From Sinotaia quadrata (Eukaryota > Mollusca > Gastropoda > Architaenioglossa > Viviparidae): 64,000 nt of DNA. The translations under genes and the position numbers were made by a program. The DNA lies in assembly GCA_028829895.1 (NCBI GenBank), contig CM054177.1, positions 31,413,564 to 31,477,563 of the forward strand, given 5' to 3'. Positions 12,706 through 24,057 of this stretch are shown piece after piece; the stretch's first letter is position 1, and every line of letters begins with the position of its first letter. The notes beneath the pieces are model-generated. The model was not told the origin of the DNA and made no database searches. It was given only the letters and a program-made list of their open reading frames with translations.

Positions 12706-13339
12706 AAGAGAGGCAGAGGGACAGAGAGGAGGGAGAGAGAGACGTGCTGGGTGTTCGAAGGAGGTAAATGTTAGCTTTGCCACTCAACAATCCTGTAAGC
12801 CCAGCACTAGCGGAGAACTTAGCCTTGGACTGTCTGGAATAACAGCATTGATGTCAGCAAAAGTCAATCCCTCGGTAAATGTCATGTGCCTGCCGTGAGC
12901 TTGTTCTATTTAGGTGAGAGGTGTAACGCTGACTTTAAGTACTTATCTGGAACAGGAAAGAAAATATAGAAACGCGTATTCGTTTTATTATTCCCCCCTC
13001 CCCGCCCAGCTTCTTTTTCTTATTTATATTCTAACTAGAGCAAACTTCTACTTTTGTTATTCAAACTAAATGACGTAGTTATAGGATAGAGTGTAAATAT
13101 GTCAGTAGACTGTACACAACATTTTATTTTATTATTATTTCACCATTACTTTTTTTCCCGTTTATTCAAGCAGTGATATTTTATAAAAAAAACCGTTCCC
13201 ATGTATTCAATAATGAAGGGAACTCGCTTGGTGGCAAAATTAGTAGACAGATCTTTGAGGGCGCTCGTTAACTGATAAAAGACACTGTGATCTTTTAGGA
13301 CTATCAGCGTTTGCTATTACAACCATTACAGTACTTTCA

Positions 13340-13860
13340 GAGCATCACGAATGACTTATAATGTTCTTAGGACAAGAATGATAAGTAATGCTGTTTAGAC
13401 ACGAATGACTTTAATTAATGCTGTTTAGACAAGAATGGCTTTAATTAATGCTGTGACACGAATGACTTTAATTAATGCTGTTTAGACATGAATGACTTTA
13501 ATTAATGCTGTTTAGACACGAATGATATGTAATACTGTTTAGACACGAAATAACTTTAAATGCTGTTTTGGACAGGAATGACTTATAATACTGTTTAAAC
13601 AGGAATGAATTAAAATACAGACGATTCTGTTCGGACAAAAATGACTGTAATGTTGTTTAGACAGGAATGACTTACACTGTTTGGACATGAATGACTGACA
13701 TTGCTGTTGTAATTTGTAATTAATGACTAGTATTTAATGTTGTCTAGACACGACTGTTTTGTATTTGTAATGCTGTCTGGACTCGAAGGACTTATCTTAA
13801 TGCTGTCTGAACATGAATGACTAGTACTTTTTATTAGATGTGTGCGACAGTTTAGACAAG
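13340..13860. repeat. 30-bp degenerate tandem repeat
   Basis: Units contain gacacgaatgactttaatta then atgctgttta. The best copies lie at 13395-13530 and the right half is strongly diverged. Confidence 0.88.
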
Positions 13861-13864
13861 AGTG

Positions 13865-14450
13865 TGTGAAACTAAATACGAATAACTGTCAGATTAGAAT
13901 GGTGTATTGCTGTATGACTACGAATAACTATTAGATTAGAATGGTGTATTGCTGTATGACTATGAATAACTGTCAGATTAGATGGTGTATTGCTGTATGA
14001 CTATGAATAACTGTCAGATTAGATGGTGTATTGCTGTATGACTATGAATAACTGTCAGATTAGATGGTATATTGCTGTATGACTATGAATAACTGTCAGA
14101 TTAGATGGTGTATTGCTGTATGACTATGAATAACTGTCAGATTAGATGGTATATTGCTGTATGACTATGAATAACTGTCAGATTAGATGGTATATTGCTG
14201 TATGACGATGAATAACTGTCAGATTAGATGGTGTAATGCTGTTTGAATACGAACAATTGTCAGATTAGATGGTGTAATGCTGTTTGAATATGAACAACTA
14301 TTATACTGGATGGTGTAATGCTGTTTGAATACGAACAACTGTTATACTGGATGGTGTAATGCTGTTTGAATACGAACAACTGTCAGATTAGATGGTGTAA
14401 TGCTGTTTGAATACGAACAACTGTTAGATTAGAACTGTGGCAATACTGTT
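13865..14450. repeat. 41-bp tandem repeat, about 14 copies
   Basis: The unit is tgtattgctgtatgactatg then aataactgtcagattagatgg. A second sub-family in the right half carries gtttgaatacgaacaact. Confidence 0.95.
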
Positions 14451-15250
14451 TGGAATGAATAACTGTTTTAGAATGATGATAATACTCTGTGGATAAAAAT
14501 AGATGTCAGACTCAGAAGTGAATATTTGTAAATCAATGCTGGTGCAGAAAGAAATAGCAACACTAACATTCAGACAATTCCTCTGGAACTATCACCTACA
14601 AACATCACCAACAACAAAACTGGTACAACAATGACACCATCAATACAACCAACACGGGTAATACAACAATCGCCAAAACAGCACAACTGACATCACAACA
14701 GCCACAATCAACATAACAATTACAAGACTGTAGTCCTCATTTGTACAATTTGAAAATCTCAAGTTGTATGCCATTAACGCTCATCAACAACACAAAGGAT
14801 CTACCACCATATGGCCTCAAGTTAGGAAACATTTTATATTTCGGGCTAGGTAAAGCAAAATTTTCATAAAATCATCAAAGCGGGCGTTGCAAACAAATTT
14901 GAAAAGAGAAGAAAACTCTTTATCTGAAAAATACATCGCTTCGGCCGTTTATTGCTGGGGCAACACTTTGTAGAAAGCTGTTTGAAGGGCCAAGTAGACA
15001 ATTCATTGTATAAATAGAGAGAAGCTTTGTTATTTTATGACTACGACAGGTGACATTTAGAATTCTCTTACTTTCCATTTCCTCCCCTTCCTCCTTCCCC
15101 CCCCCAACCTTCTGTCATCACGAGCTGATCTTTCCACTTCTCTCCCTCTCCCCGCCCTGACTCTGTCTTTTATGTGTCTGATAGATAAAAGGGGGTCTGG
15201 GGAGTGAGGGTGAGAGAAATAGTGTAAGACAATGAGAAGCAATGGTAGAA
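14450..15250. other. non-coding stretch, CAACA-rich at 14560-14720
   Basis: The left part is rich in caacaccaacaac-type simple sequence. The rest is unremarkable, with a C tract near 15098-15107. No exon recognised. Confidence 0.5.
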
Positions 15251-15254
15251 TAAA

Positions 15255-16035
15255 AACGGACAGTCAACGAGGTCAGAGTGACAGACAGTGCGAATGAAAG
15301 AGAGTTAGAGGTGCAGGCAGACAAACGAAGAGAAAAAGTGACATGTGCGACAGAGATGGAGAGAAAAGGTGACAGGTGTGAAAGACGTAGAGAAACAGAG
15401 ACGGGGAGAAAAAGTAAAAGATGTGACAGAGGAGAGAGACAGAAACAGAGAAAAAGTGACAGGTTTGACAGAGGTATGGAGGGGAGAGGCGGAGAGAAAA
15501 CGTGGCAGGTGTGATAGAGACATAGGAGAAGAGAAAAAGTGACAGGTGTGTTAGAGACATAGGAGAAGAGAAAAAGTGACAGGTGTGTTAGAGACATAGG
15601 AGAAGAGAAAAAGTAACAGGTGTGTTAGAGACATAGGAGAAGAGAAAAAGTGACAGGTGTGTTAGAGATATAGGAGAAGAGAAAAAGTGGCAGGTGTGAT
15701 AGGAACACAGGAGAAAAGAAAAAGTGACAGGTGTGAAAGAGACATAGGAAAAGAGAAAAAGTGACAGGTGTGATAGAGACATAGGAGAAGAGAAAAAAGT
15801 GACAGCTGTGAAAGACGTAGAGAAAACGAGACGGGGAGAAAAGGTAAAAGATGTGACAAAGAAGAGAGACAGAAACAAAGTGACAAATGTGACAGAGACA
15901 GAAAGGCGGAGAGAAAAGGTGACAGGTTTGACAGAGGTAGGGAGGGGGAGAGGCGGAGAGAAAAAGTGACAGGGGTAATGAGAGAGAGACGGAGAGAAAA
16001 GGTGACAGGTATGAGAGAGGAAGAGAGAGAGAACT
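15255..16035. repeat. purine-rich 36-bp tandem repeat, ~780 bp
   Basis: The plus strand is strikingly purine-rich with little C. It is built on gagacataggagaagagaaa, then aagtgacaggtgtgtta. The cleanest 36-bp copies lie at about 15520-15800 and the flanks are diverged relatives. Because 36 bp is 12 codons, minus-strand frames stay open and read as Ser/Leu/Phe-rich cyclic peptides. I do not call these genes. Confidence 0.93.
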
Positions 16036-16164
16036 CCAAATGAAAAGATATGAATCGGTCGCTTAGCATAAAAAACATTAAGACATTATGCTTGTAATAA
16101 AAATCGTTTTTCTTTAGAAGAAGAAGAAAAAGTTGAATGCTCACTGTGTGAGGTCACTAAATGA

Positions 16165-16330
16165 GTGAAATGATTTATTACCTAACAACATGGATGTGTT
16201 ACTATCTAGAGTCAATGATGTAATGCTATGATTTATTACCTAACAACACGGATGTGTTACTATCTAGACTCTAGAGTCAATGATGTAATGCTATGATTTA
16301 TTACCTAAATGCATTGATCAGATACAGTCT
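16165..16330. repeat. ~60-67-bp tandem repeat, about 2.5 copies
   Basis: Units share atgatttattacctaacaac, atgtgttactatctaga and gtcaatgatgtaatgct. Confidence 0.9.
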
Positions 16331-16441
16331 GGCGTCAGTGACGTAAAACCAAGATATTTTCTAACTGCATTGATAAGACCCTGTATTACATCACAGGTAC
16401 AATGCAATGATTCACTTTCCCTTTCCCTGTCTGAGCTGCAT

Positions 16442-16442
<1 letters not shown>

Positions 16443-16476
<34 letters not shown>
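16443..16476. repeat. (TA)n microsatellite
   Basis: A pure TA tract of about 34 bp. Confidence 0.95.
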
Positions 16477-16479
<3 letters not shown>

Positions 16480-16862
16480 GGTGTGACATTACTGACTGAG
16501 TGCATGATTTACTTTCTAAAATTAGAATGTCCGAATTGCATAAAGCCCCCAGTGAAGCAAATATTGCATCACGACTTAATAGCGATGTTTCGTGTGGTGT
16601 TTCAGTGAGGAGAAAGACAATAAATGTCCTAATAAATGCCATTCTTTTGCAATGTAATGAAAGATACACGCTTGTCTTTATTTGTTTAGTTATTTTTTTT
16701 TTTTGAAAGACACAATTGTACACATAGGCTTTAGATCAATTTCATGTGTGACTTTTGATGTATGTTATATTGTTTTATTGTTACTCTTTTCGTTGTTTTA
16801 CACTGCTGACGTAGTAGCAAATAAAGATGATCCATATACTTCTATCTTCCATTTCCACTCAC

Positions 16863-16933
16863 CTGGAAATTCAGACGATTCGAGTTTTCGCGTGCTAAGG
16901 ACCTTCCTCCAGGTCGACGCTGTCCTCGATGAT
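16863..16933 (-). CDS. candidate ASPP-type gene exon after the RA domain
   Basis: Read on the minus strand, a 71-base open segment has a good acceptor (tttcattttgcag) before 16933 and a consensus donor (ccag|gtgagt) after 16863. Its phase fits: the exon at 23932-24057 ends with one base of a codon, and this segment supplies the other two, then 23 full codons (HRGQRRPGGRSLARENSNRL then NFQ), ending at a codon boundary. Vertebrate ASPP proteins have a poorly conserved Arg/Gly/Ser-rich linker after the Ras-association fold and before a long coiled coil, which suits this peptide. The assignment rests on splice signals, strand, phase and position. The linker itself is not diagnostic, and other exons may lie in the 7-kb gap. 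Confidence 0.5.
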
Positions 16934-16989
16934 CTGCAAAATGAAACAACAACCGGTGGTTAAAAAAAGTCACTACCCTCTTCATCTAC

Positions 16990-17290
16990 AGTTCTACACT
17001 GTCAAACAACTTGTGCTAAACATGGAGTCACTACCATTTAGGTAAACTGTACAGCAATTGGTGCTAACGGACCTCTAAACAAACAGTCACTACCATTTAG
17101 GTAAACTGTCAACATCTGGTAATGGACCGACTAAATATAAAGGCACTACCATCTTGGTAAAAATGTCAACTCGTGGTAATGGATCGCTTAAATAAACAGT
17201 CACTGTCATCTTGGTAAACTATTACACAACTTTGGGTAATACCGTCTAGATATACAGTCACTACCACTTAAGTAAACTGATCAAGTGACG
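16990..17290. repeat. degenerate repeat around cactaccatttaggtaaact
   Basis: Four to five units of about 55-65 bp with strong divergence (cagtcactaccatttaggta ... ggtaatgg). Confidence 0.75.
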
Positions 17291-17494
17291 TGCGATATTC
17301 TCTCGTCTATTGGGACCATTTATTAGCCACCCTTAAGATAAACAGTCCACGACTTACAATAAAGAATCTATCAAGATTAATCTGTGTAGCAACTTATGGT
17401 AACCTGTGTGCGTATAATTACTACATGCAATACAGACTGTTCAACGATAGAAATACTGCACCCAAGACATACTGTCCAATGACTTGAGATAATA

Positions 17495-17712
17495 ATGTTT
17501 ACTGTGTTCAGTGAATTGTGATAACATATATACTGTGTCCAATGACGTGTGATAACAAGTTTATATTGTGACCAATGATTTGTGATAACATAGATACTGT
17601 GTCCAATGACGAGTGATAACAAGTTTACCTTGACCATTGGTTTGTGATAACATATATATTGTGTCCAATGGCGTGTGATAACAAGTTTACTGTGACCAAT
17701 CGTTTGCTTGAC
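17495..17712. repeat. ~30/60-bp tandem repeat around tgtgataaca
   Basis: Units alternate tgtgataacatatatactgt and tgtgataacaagtttactgt, each followed by gtccaatga or gaccaat, about seven half-units. The minus-strand frame across it is a by-product. Confidence 0.88.
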
Positions 17713-17904
17713 ACTCATCCAAATAATTTACAACGTAGAAAGATCCATACCATTTTTTTAAATTTGAAGTAAATTATGAATTATTGAAATTCACATACAT
17801 GGTAATAACTATAATCACAAAAAATAAACTATTTCTTAATCTTAAAATGGCTCACATACTCACATACACCAATCTCTTTAAATACATTTGCACGACCAGT
17901 ACAA

Positions 17905-18190
17905 GAATAATATAATCAGTGCCACTTGCTGCGTCACTGCTGTCATGCAATGGTAATTAGTTCCACTTGCTGTGTCACTGCTGTCATGCAATGGTAATTA
18001 GTTCCACTTGCTGTGTCACTGCTGTCATGCAATGGTAATTAGTTCCACTTGCTGTGTCACTGACGTCATGCAATGGTAACTAGTTCCACTTGCTGTGTCA
18101 CTTACGTCATGCAATGGTAACTAGTTCCACTTGCTGTGTCACTTACGTCATGCAATGGTAACTAGCTCCACTTGCTGCTTCACTGCATCA
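17905..18190. repeat. 41-bp tandem repeat, about 7 copies
   Basis: The unit is agttccacttgctgtgtcac then tgctgtcatgcaatggtaatt. Later copies carry tacgtcatgc in place of tgctgtcatgc. Confidence 0.95.
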
Positions 18191-19025
18191 CTGCGTCATG
18201 CAATGCAGCAGAAATGTCTGGAATATATACACATCCTCTGCATGCATCCATTCTAACTCGTTCATAAGGCAGTTTTCATTATAATATATATTTGCATTTT
18301 TAACATATATATATAGGAGGAAATAGAGTGACAGAAACATTTAGCTAGAAACTTCATTTAACGTAAATAGATTAGAATTGACTTCAGATTATAGTAGTTT
18401 ATGGTAGCTTCCCTATGGAGTAGCCGTTTTCTCACTAGGTCCAGCCAGGAAAATCGTAAGTAATATCGCCCTAATAAAACATATTCAATTGCTCTTGTAA
18501 TTCCACTCTGCCAGTAACAATAAAACGTGCTTGGTATCCTGTTTCATATTCAGTTGTGGTGCTAACAAGTGCCAGAAAAACCTCCATAAATCTACCTCAC
18601 TTGGGAATTAACAAGCCATAAAATTTGAACATGTTGAAACATATGTGGTGTGACTGGTGTCTAGAATTTACTCACTTAACAAACATTCCATACACTGAGC
18701 TATATCAAATCACTATGTCATCATTAGACACATTTAGACTGGCTTTTCATTAAACAAACCAAACAATTATATATTTGCTGGGAATCTTTTCAAATAATAT
18801 GACAATATGCCTCCCTTGAATTTCCAGAACTTGAGAGTTAACTCTGATACTGAGAGGTCACTTTAAAATTTCCCAAATGAATTCAATAATTTTACAAAAC
18901 TCATCCACACTGAACTTCTTTAAATATGTCATCAAAGTTTAATCCAAGATTTAGACACGTTGCCCAACTTCAGCTGCATGCTTTAACTTCCAACATGCAC
19001 TGAATATGACATAATTTCTACTTAG
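18190..19025. other. non-coding stretch, nothing recognised
   Basis: AT-rich, non-repetitive sequence without a recognisable exon or transposon end. Confidence 0.5.
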
Positions 19026-19027
19026 TC

Positions 19028-19350
19028 GTGACAGAAGGTCACTATAATCTTACCACTGCCTTACTCGTGACAGAAGGTCACTATAATCTTACCACTGCCT
19101 TACTCGTGATAGAAGGTCACTATAATCTTACCATTGCATTACTCGTGACAGGTCACTATAATCTTACCATTGCATTACTCGTGACAGAAGGTCACTATAA
19201 TCTTACCACTGCCTTACTCGTGACAGAAGGCCACTATAATCTTACCATTGCATTACTCGTGACAGAAGGTCACTATAATCTTACCACTGCCTTACTCGTG
19301 ACAGAAGGCCACTATAATCTTACCATTGCATTACTCGTGACAGAACTATA
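19028..19350. repeat. 39-bp tandem repeat, about 8 copies, open in frame
   Basis: The unit is gtcactataatcttaccact then gccttactcgtgacagaag. The 39-bp length equals 13 codons, so a plus-strand frame repeats VTEGHYNLTTALL and continues to a stop at 19480 through about 45 unique codons (YNQLLATADLTSQICRKCEA onward). One unit is shortened by two codons (6 bp) without losing frame. No signal peptide, upstream exon or family match supports translation, so I annotate a repeat only. Confidence 0.9.
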
Positions 19351-19480
19351 TAATCAATTGCTAGCCACAGCAGACCTAACGTCCCAAATTTGCAGAAAAT
19401 GCGAGGCCACCGGCAAGCTTCCATTCTCAAGGCTAGACGACATACCTTACACAGCTATTCTAAGTTACACAGATGTTTGA

Positions 19481-20335
19481 ACATAGACACACTGGGATTG
19501 CAACTAACTTCATTCAAGTGAGCGTCAACAGAAAGGGAGAGCACTCTACCAGAATGTCGAATAAACTGCAGTAATGAACGAGATTATTCAATAGAAATGA
19601 GGGCCAGTCACACCTAACAATCCTGCTCTGCCTCCAAACCTTGACAGTAGTTATGATTACTGGGAGGTAAGATATAAAAGTACTTGTTCTGTATTTCCCT
19701 GTATTAAATAATGAACGATGGAGGCAGTTTTTTTTTTAAAAATGTAAATTCGAATGAAATTAAATGTAACCAAGACTGTTCAGTGAAGCCTTAACTGTTT
19801 GTTGCCTTGGAATTAAAAAATAAAATTGGAAGTGCACTGTTTAACCTAATTAAAACTCGTTCACGATTGGACTCGGATTTTCTCGCGAGAGTTAGCGAGA
19901 GTTAAGAATAAACCACTGAATTCTATAGCACTTGCATTTTAATTAGATATATTTAACATTTTATAATCAATAGCCTACAATATTAGTCAGATGCACAATG
20001 CTTATCTGATATAACTGACTTTCAAAACATTCAGTGTGGTTTGGCAGTTAATTACCAACTATATTAAAATGCTCGAAATCAGGAATAATGGAAAAGAAAT
20101 GAATAACTACATTATTTTCACCAAATTTGGCAAGCAGTCATCTCCCCTTAAACGAATTGTTATAAATTCTGTGACCTTGATTATAACCCCTCCCTCTCCC
20201 CCACTCCCCTTCTTCCCCCTCCCCAAGCGCGAAAGCGGTGGAAAAGCCATGACTTAAGGCCTACTTTACGAACATCAACGATTTTTGTGTGCTCTGTTGC
20301 GAAATGGGTTCACAAGTACCATGCAGCCCATCTCA
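19481..20335. other. non-coding stretch, nothing recognised
   Basis: Non-repetitive, with a C/T-rich block at about 20187-20225. No exon recognised. Confidence 0.5.
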
Positions 20336-20336
20336 A

Positions 20337-20424
20337 AACTAACTTCAGAATTAGTTATAATCGTCTGACTGAAACTTAATAACTAACTTCAGAGTTAGTT
20401 ATAATCGTCTGACTGAAACTTAAT
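20337..20424. repeat. ~45-bp direct duplication
   Basis: aactaacttcagaattagtt ataatcgtctgactgaaactt occurs twice in tandem with one substitution. Confidence 0.9.
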
Positions 20425-21345
20425 ACATAATGAATGTTTTAAGAACTTGTCATTTATTATCATGGACAGAATTGTGCTATTTTGTTGCTTGCATTGACTC
20501 CGATAAATTCCAACTCTCTCTTTAAATCAGTATCTGCCGTCCGCTTCGTTTTCATTCCACCCCCACTATCGCTACCCCACACGCGCCAAGTATGTCTTTG
20601 TGTTTGTTTCAAAGCTTGCTAGCATGCGCAAACTGCATTCTCCCTTCCCAAAGCGTTCAATCTAAAGCTTGCTGACAATCGACAACTGCATTCCCAAAGT
20701 GTCCAATCTCGACTTGGCTTGTTTCGCACTGAATACACATAGGAGGCGGCGTGGGAACTGACTGCTAGTGCCTTCCCTTGTTTACAAATCAACCGCAAAC
20801 ATAAATTTGCGTCATCATAATCCCTTCTCACTCGCGTTTTCCTTTTCTGGATCTCACTCGCGCCCTTGTGATAATTCCTTCACAGTTGTATCAATTTAAT
20901 AATCTAAACAATTGGTACATTCAAAATCATTTTAAATTCTCTTTTTGTTTCAGGGTTGTGTTGAAGCTTCACTGCGAACTGAAACAGCCATTGTAGCTGC
21001 TCATTGCAGACGGCAAAGGTCATCCTAAGGTCATGTAGGGTATGACGTCATTATGCGTGTTGCAGTCAAAAGAAACTCGAAATTATTTTGAGATGCAAAA
21101 TTCAACTAAAATAGTATTAATACTTAGTATCCGCTTTTAAAATTTAGCATAGTGATTTGTGTAGTGCTATTTTTGTAAGAACTAGCTTACTGCTTGTAAA
21201 GATTTTAAAAGTGATATTAACTTTTTGTTAAGAAATATTTTTATTTATGCAAGACGCTGATTAAATTTTAAGTTAGTGGTCATTTTCTGCCGGTCGCTAC
21301 TTAGAACATGTCAATGGCACATGACATATGGCAACGTTAACAGTA
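20425..21345. other. non-coding stretch
   Basis: Contains a weak internal duplication (aactgcattcccaaagtg-like words near 20632-20705). A plus-strand acceptor-like site (ctttttgtttcag) at about 20953 is followed by an open stretch ending in aaag|gtcatc near 21018. This is too weak to call an exon. Confidence 0.4.
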
Positions 21346-21349
21346 CGTG

Positions 21350-21632
21350 GCACCTGGTCCTGTGCAAGCTTTCATGCGCCCTAGGCGAGACTTAAAAGTT
21401 GCGCCTCACTTGTGTTCTATAACATTCATCTGCATATCTGTCCACAGACCTGACCACCAACAAACATACCCATTCATCTATACTGTATATTGTATATTAT
21501 TTAATTTAAACAATTATTTTTAAACGCTAAAAGAGATAATTACATTTTGTTAGAATATGCCCCTAGGATCTCTGCACCATAGGCCACCGCCTAGGTTCGC
21601 CTAATGAACAGGCCGGTCCTCACATGTGGCTA
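21350..21632. mobile_element. candidate MITE with hAT-like ends
   Basis: The left end (acctggtcctgtgc) and the reverse complement of the right end (accggcctgttc) are imperfect inverted repeats, and similar words (gtacgtgg, acatgtgg) flank the two sides. Inside, ccctaggcgagacttaaa and accgcctaggttcgcctaat resemble the inward-facing ends of common non-autonomous hAT-like elements. No coding capacity. The exact boundaries and the degenerate target duplication are uncertain. Confidence 0.3.
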
Positions 21633-23375
21633 GGATATTCATTATTCAAGGGAAAAAAAGTTAGTTTACTGTTTGTGAGGATATATTAAAACAAATTATG
21701 TATTTTTGATAAACATTTTTATTATCATTAAATCGTTCTTCGTATTAACGGGTTTTCCCCTGCATTGCATATTTATCGAGAGAGCTTCCGTTAAGGGATT
21801 AAGCTTAAGGCCGAGGAAATACGTGTTTACGCGTTCAGGGAATGTAAGTTAGGTCACAGGTGAAGGACACGCTGAAGACCGGATACTAACTACCCATGTA
21901 TGGTCATTTGCGTACCGGGCAATGAGGTAGCGCTAAATCGTTAACTGGCCTTTATGTCCATTCATATACTGCCTGAATGAACCGGACTGGTTAGACACCC
22001 CATAACACACAGTGCCCACGTACCAAGAGTGAATGAACAAATTGTGTCCACCGTTGACTGCTAGTGATAATATACTTGATTTTCCTAAACCATATTTTTC
22101 TTGTGAAAATTGATATATAATGTATTTTGTAGTATGAATGTTGTATAGAATATTCTTGTGATTTTGATGATGCTGAAAGCTAATATATTTTCCTACAAAA
22201 GCTATGTGGTGTTAGCGATGTTACACTTGTAAAATGATGGAGAGAATTACCACATGTATGCAGTCATATTTCCGTTAATTAATTGTTATCACGGGAGAAC
22301 TAACAAGTTGACACACATTGCATGAGTCACTAGCTAATTTACTTTATAACAGTAACTGTATTATAATGAAGGAAATATATATTGTAAGGATATATACATT
22401 TGAAATGTTTATGTAATTTAAACTGTAAATTAGATAAAGCTAATTAGTGGAATTGTAAAGAGTGATTATCGCTGCCACTACAAAGCCCATAGAATTACTA
22501 TTACCACACGAGGCTGTAATAGGATAAAACTATTTATTACAGCCGGTCTTGAGTTTAACTCAAACTCTAACCTCAACTGCTAATGCTGTACTTGATGGTG
22601 GGAATCCCGTCTTACAAGACATAGAGCCCAGAGTAAAACCGTTGAGCGAGCGAGTGTCCATGTTGAGCCATTATCATTGCCCTGCTTGAACTGTGAGGGA
22701 CTGCCAAGGCCGTCATGTGATGTCAGCATGCATCGGATAAACGACAACGTACAGTGTCCAGCTGGACAATAATAGAAAGATAAGTTCTAGAACCGATCAG
22801 AAACAGACTCTCAATGTGTGGATAGTATATTGACTTATCGGATCGCGCGATATCATTCTGTACTGTTAGTCGCAGAAATCAAATTGTTCCTTTTCTTGTT
22901 TTCAAATTTAATTTTATTGTTATTAAATTTATTTTTATTTCTCTTACTGTTATATCATCGATTGTAATTGACCAAAGGAATGTGCTTGATTGGGGGCCGA
23001 GCCGGATTAAAAGGATAAAGGATCAATAATCATTAATCTATAAATACAGGGAGAGATAATGTTATCAATCGCAGTAAGTCACCTAATTTGTCTGGCTAAG
23101 TGTCATGAATAATTGGCTGATGTTGTGGCATTTAAGTGGAAGAGAAGTTAAGCTGCCTGGCTGTTGCTAAAGTTAGGAATTATCCAAATCACAAATATTG
23201 ATAACTAGAATCTAAATCAGGACATGTGACACTGTTCAAGACCGCATCTCTACAGGAATTATCTTTTCTTACTGATGGAACAAACTCAATTCCAGATCTT
23301 CTACTGTAGGAAGTCAAGAATGAACATTTGGTGGGAAAACAATAACAACAAAATGGTGTGAGCAAGGAACGCAAG
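21633..23375. other. non-coding stretch, nothing recognised
   Basis: About 1.7 kb of largely non-repetitive AT-rich sequence lying in the intron between the exon calls at 16.9 and 24.0 kb. Some segments near 21860-22050 and 22600-22760 are GC-richer, but I see no exon with both splice sites. Confidence 0.5.
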
Positions 23376-23377
23376 CA

Positions 23378-23510
23378 GTCTACTTGTTACGTAAGCACAG
23401 TCTAATTGCACAGCTGATGAGACATGAAGTGTACGCAATTGTTACGTAAGCACAGTCTACTTGCACAGCTGATGAGACATGAAGTGTACGCAGTTGTTAT
23501 GTAAGTAATG
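23378..23510. repeat. 55-bp direct duplication
   Basis: gttacgtaagcacagtctaa then ttgcacagctgatgagacat occurs twice plus a partial third copy. Confidence 0.9.
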
Positions 23511-23779
23511 TGGAGGAACTTGAAGGAATTAAATTAAAACTTCAAAGCAGACCTACCACTTGTAGTCAGTTGTACGAGAGGACGACTATAAAGAAGAAAA
23601 AAAATGAAATTATAAAAATAATGTTGAGTGTTTTAACTGTCGAAAAATTTTTTAATTCATAATAGTTGTCTGAGGGTTTGTTCACTTCTTTTTTCACTGT
23701 AACAATAAGATATGTATCAATTGAACAAATGTAGCAGTGCTTGTAGACAAGAAAATCAACAAGAAAATATCTGAAGACA

Positions 23780-23895
23780 ACATAAGGTAATAGTAATTAA
23801 AACATAAGGTAAGCCTAATTAAAAACATAAGGTAAGCCTAATTAAAAACATAAGATAAGCGTAATTAAAAACTTAAGGTAAGCATAAACAGACAT
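23780..23895. repeat. ~22-bp tandem repeat aacataaggtaagcctaatt
   Basis: Five diverged copies lie just past the 3' end (minus strand) of the exon at 23932-24057. Each carries aaggtaagc, a donor-like word on the plus strand, antisense to the gene. Confidence 0.88.
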
Positions 23896-23931
23896 AAGAT
23901 AATATCGGGACGACTAAAGTAACAGACTTAC

Positions 23932-24057
23932 AATTATAGTAAACGGAAGACTCTCTCTTATTGTCCTCGTAACGGACAACAAACTGAACGGATGCAGGAC
24001 TACCAGCAAACTCTTGCAGCGTGTCTTGGATGTTATCTGTAGGTAGTACACGGTAGT
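23932..24057 (-). CDS. ASPP-type gene, second half of the Ras-association domain
   Basis: A minus-strand exon of 126 bases lies between acceptor tgtgttccag| and consensus donor |gtaagtctg. It opens with two bases that complete a codon begun in the exon at 25490-25637 (G|AC = Asp) and reads DYRVLPTDNIQDTLQEFAGS, then PASVQFVVRYEDNKRESSVY. This matches the second half of the N-terminal Ras-association/ubiquitin-like fold of ASPP1/ASPP2, including the Pro before the helix, the Leu-Gln pair, and the ending [VF]-x-F-[VF]-[VL]-R-[YH]-E-D. In ASPP proteins, which bind p53-family factors and protein phosphatase 1, this fold precedes a coiled coil and C-terminal ankyrin-SH3 repeats; those parts are not in the window. 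The acceptor and first coding bases are multiplied in the array immediately upstream (24058-24640). Confidence 0.85.

Noticed and set aside
15118..16144. Several 95-160 codon Ser/Leu/Phe-rich minus-strand frames resembling multi-span membrane proteins
   Set aside because: Produced by a purine-rich 36-bp repeat; no splice sites, start context or unique domain.
20619..20831. 70-codon minus-strand frame
   Set aside because: No splice signals or family match; composition is that of the local GC-richer stretch.
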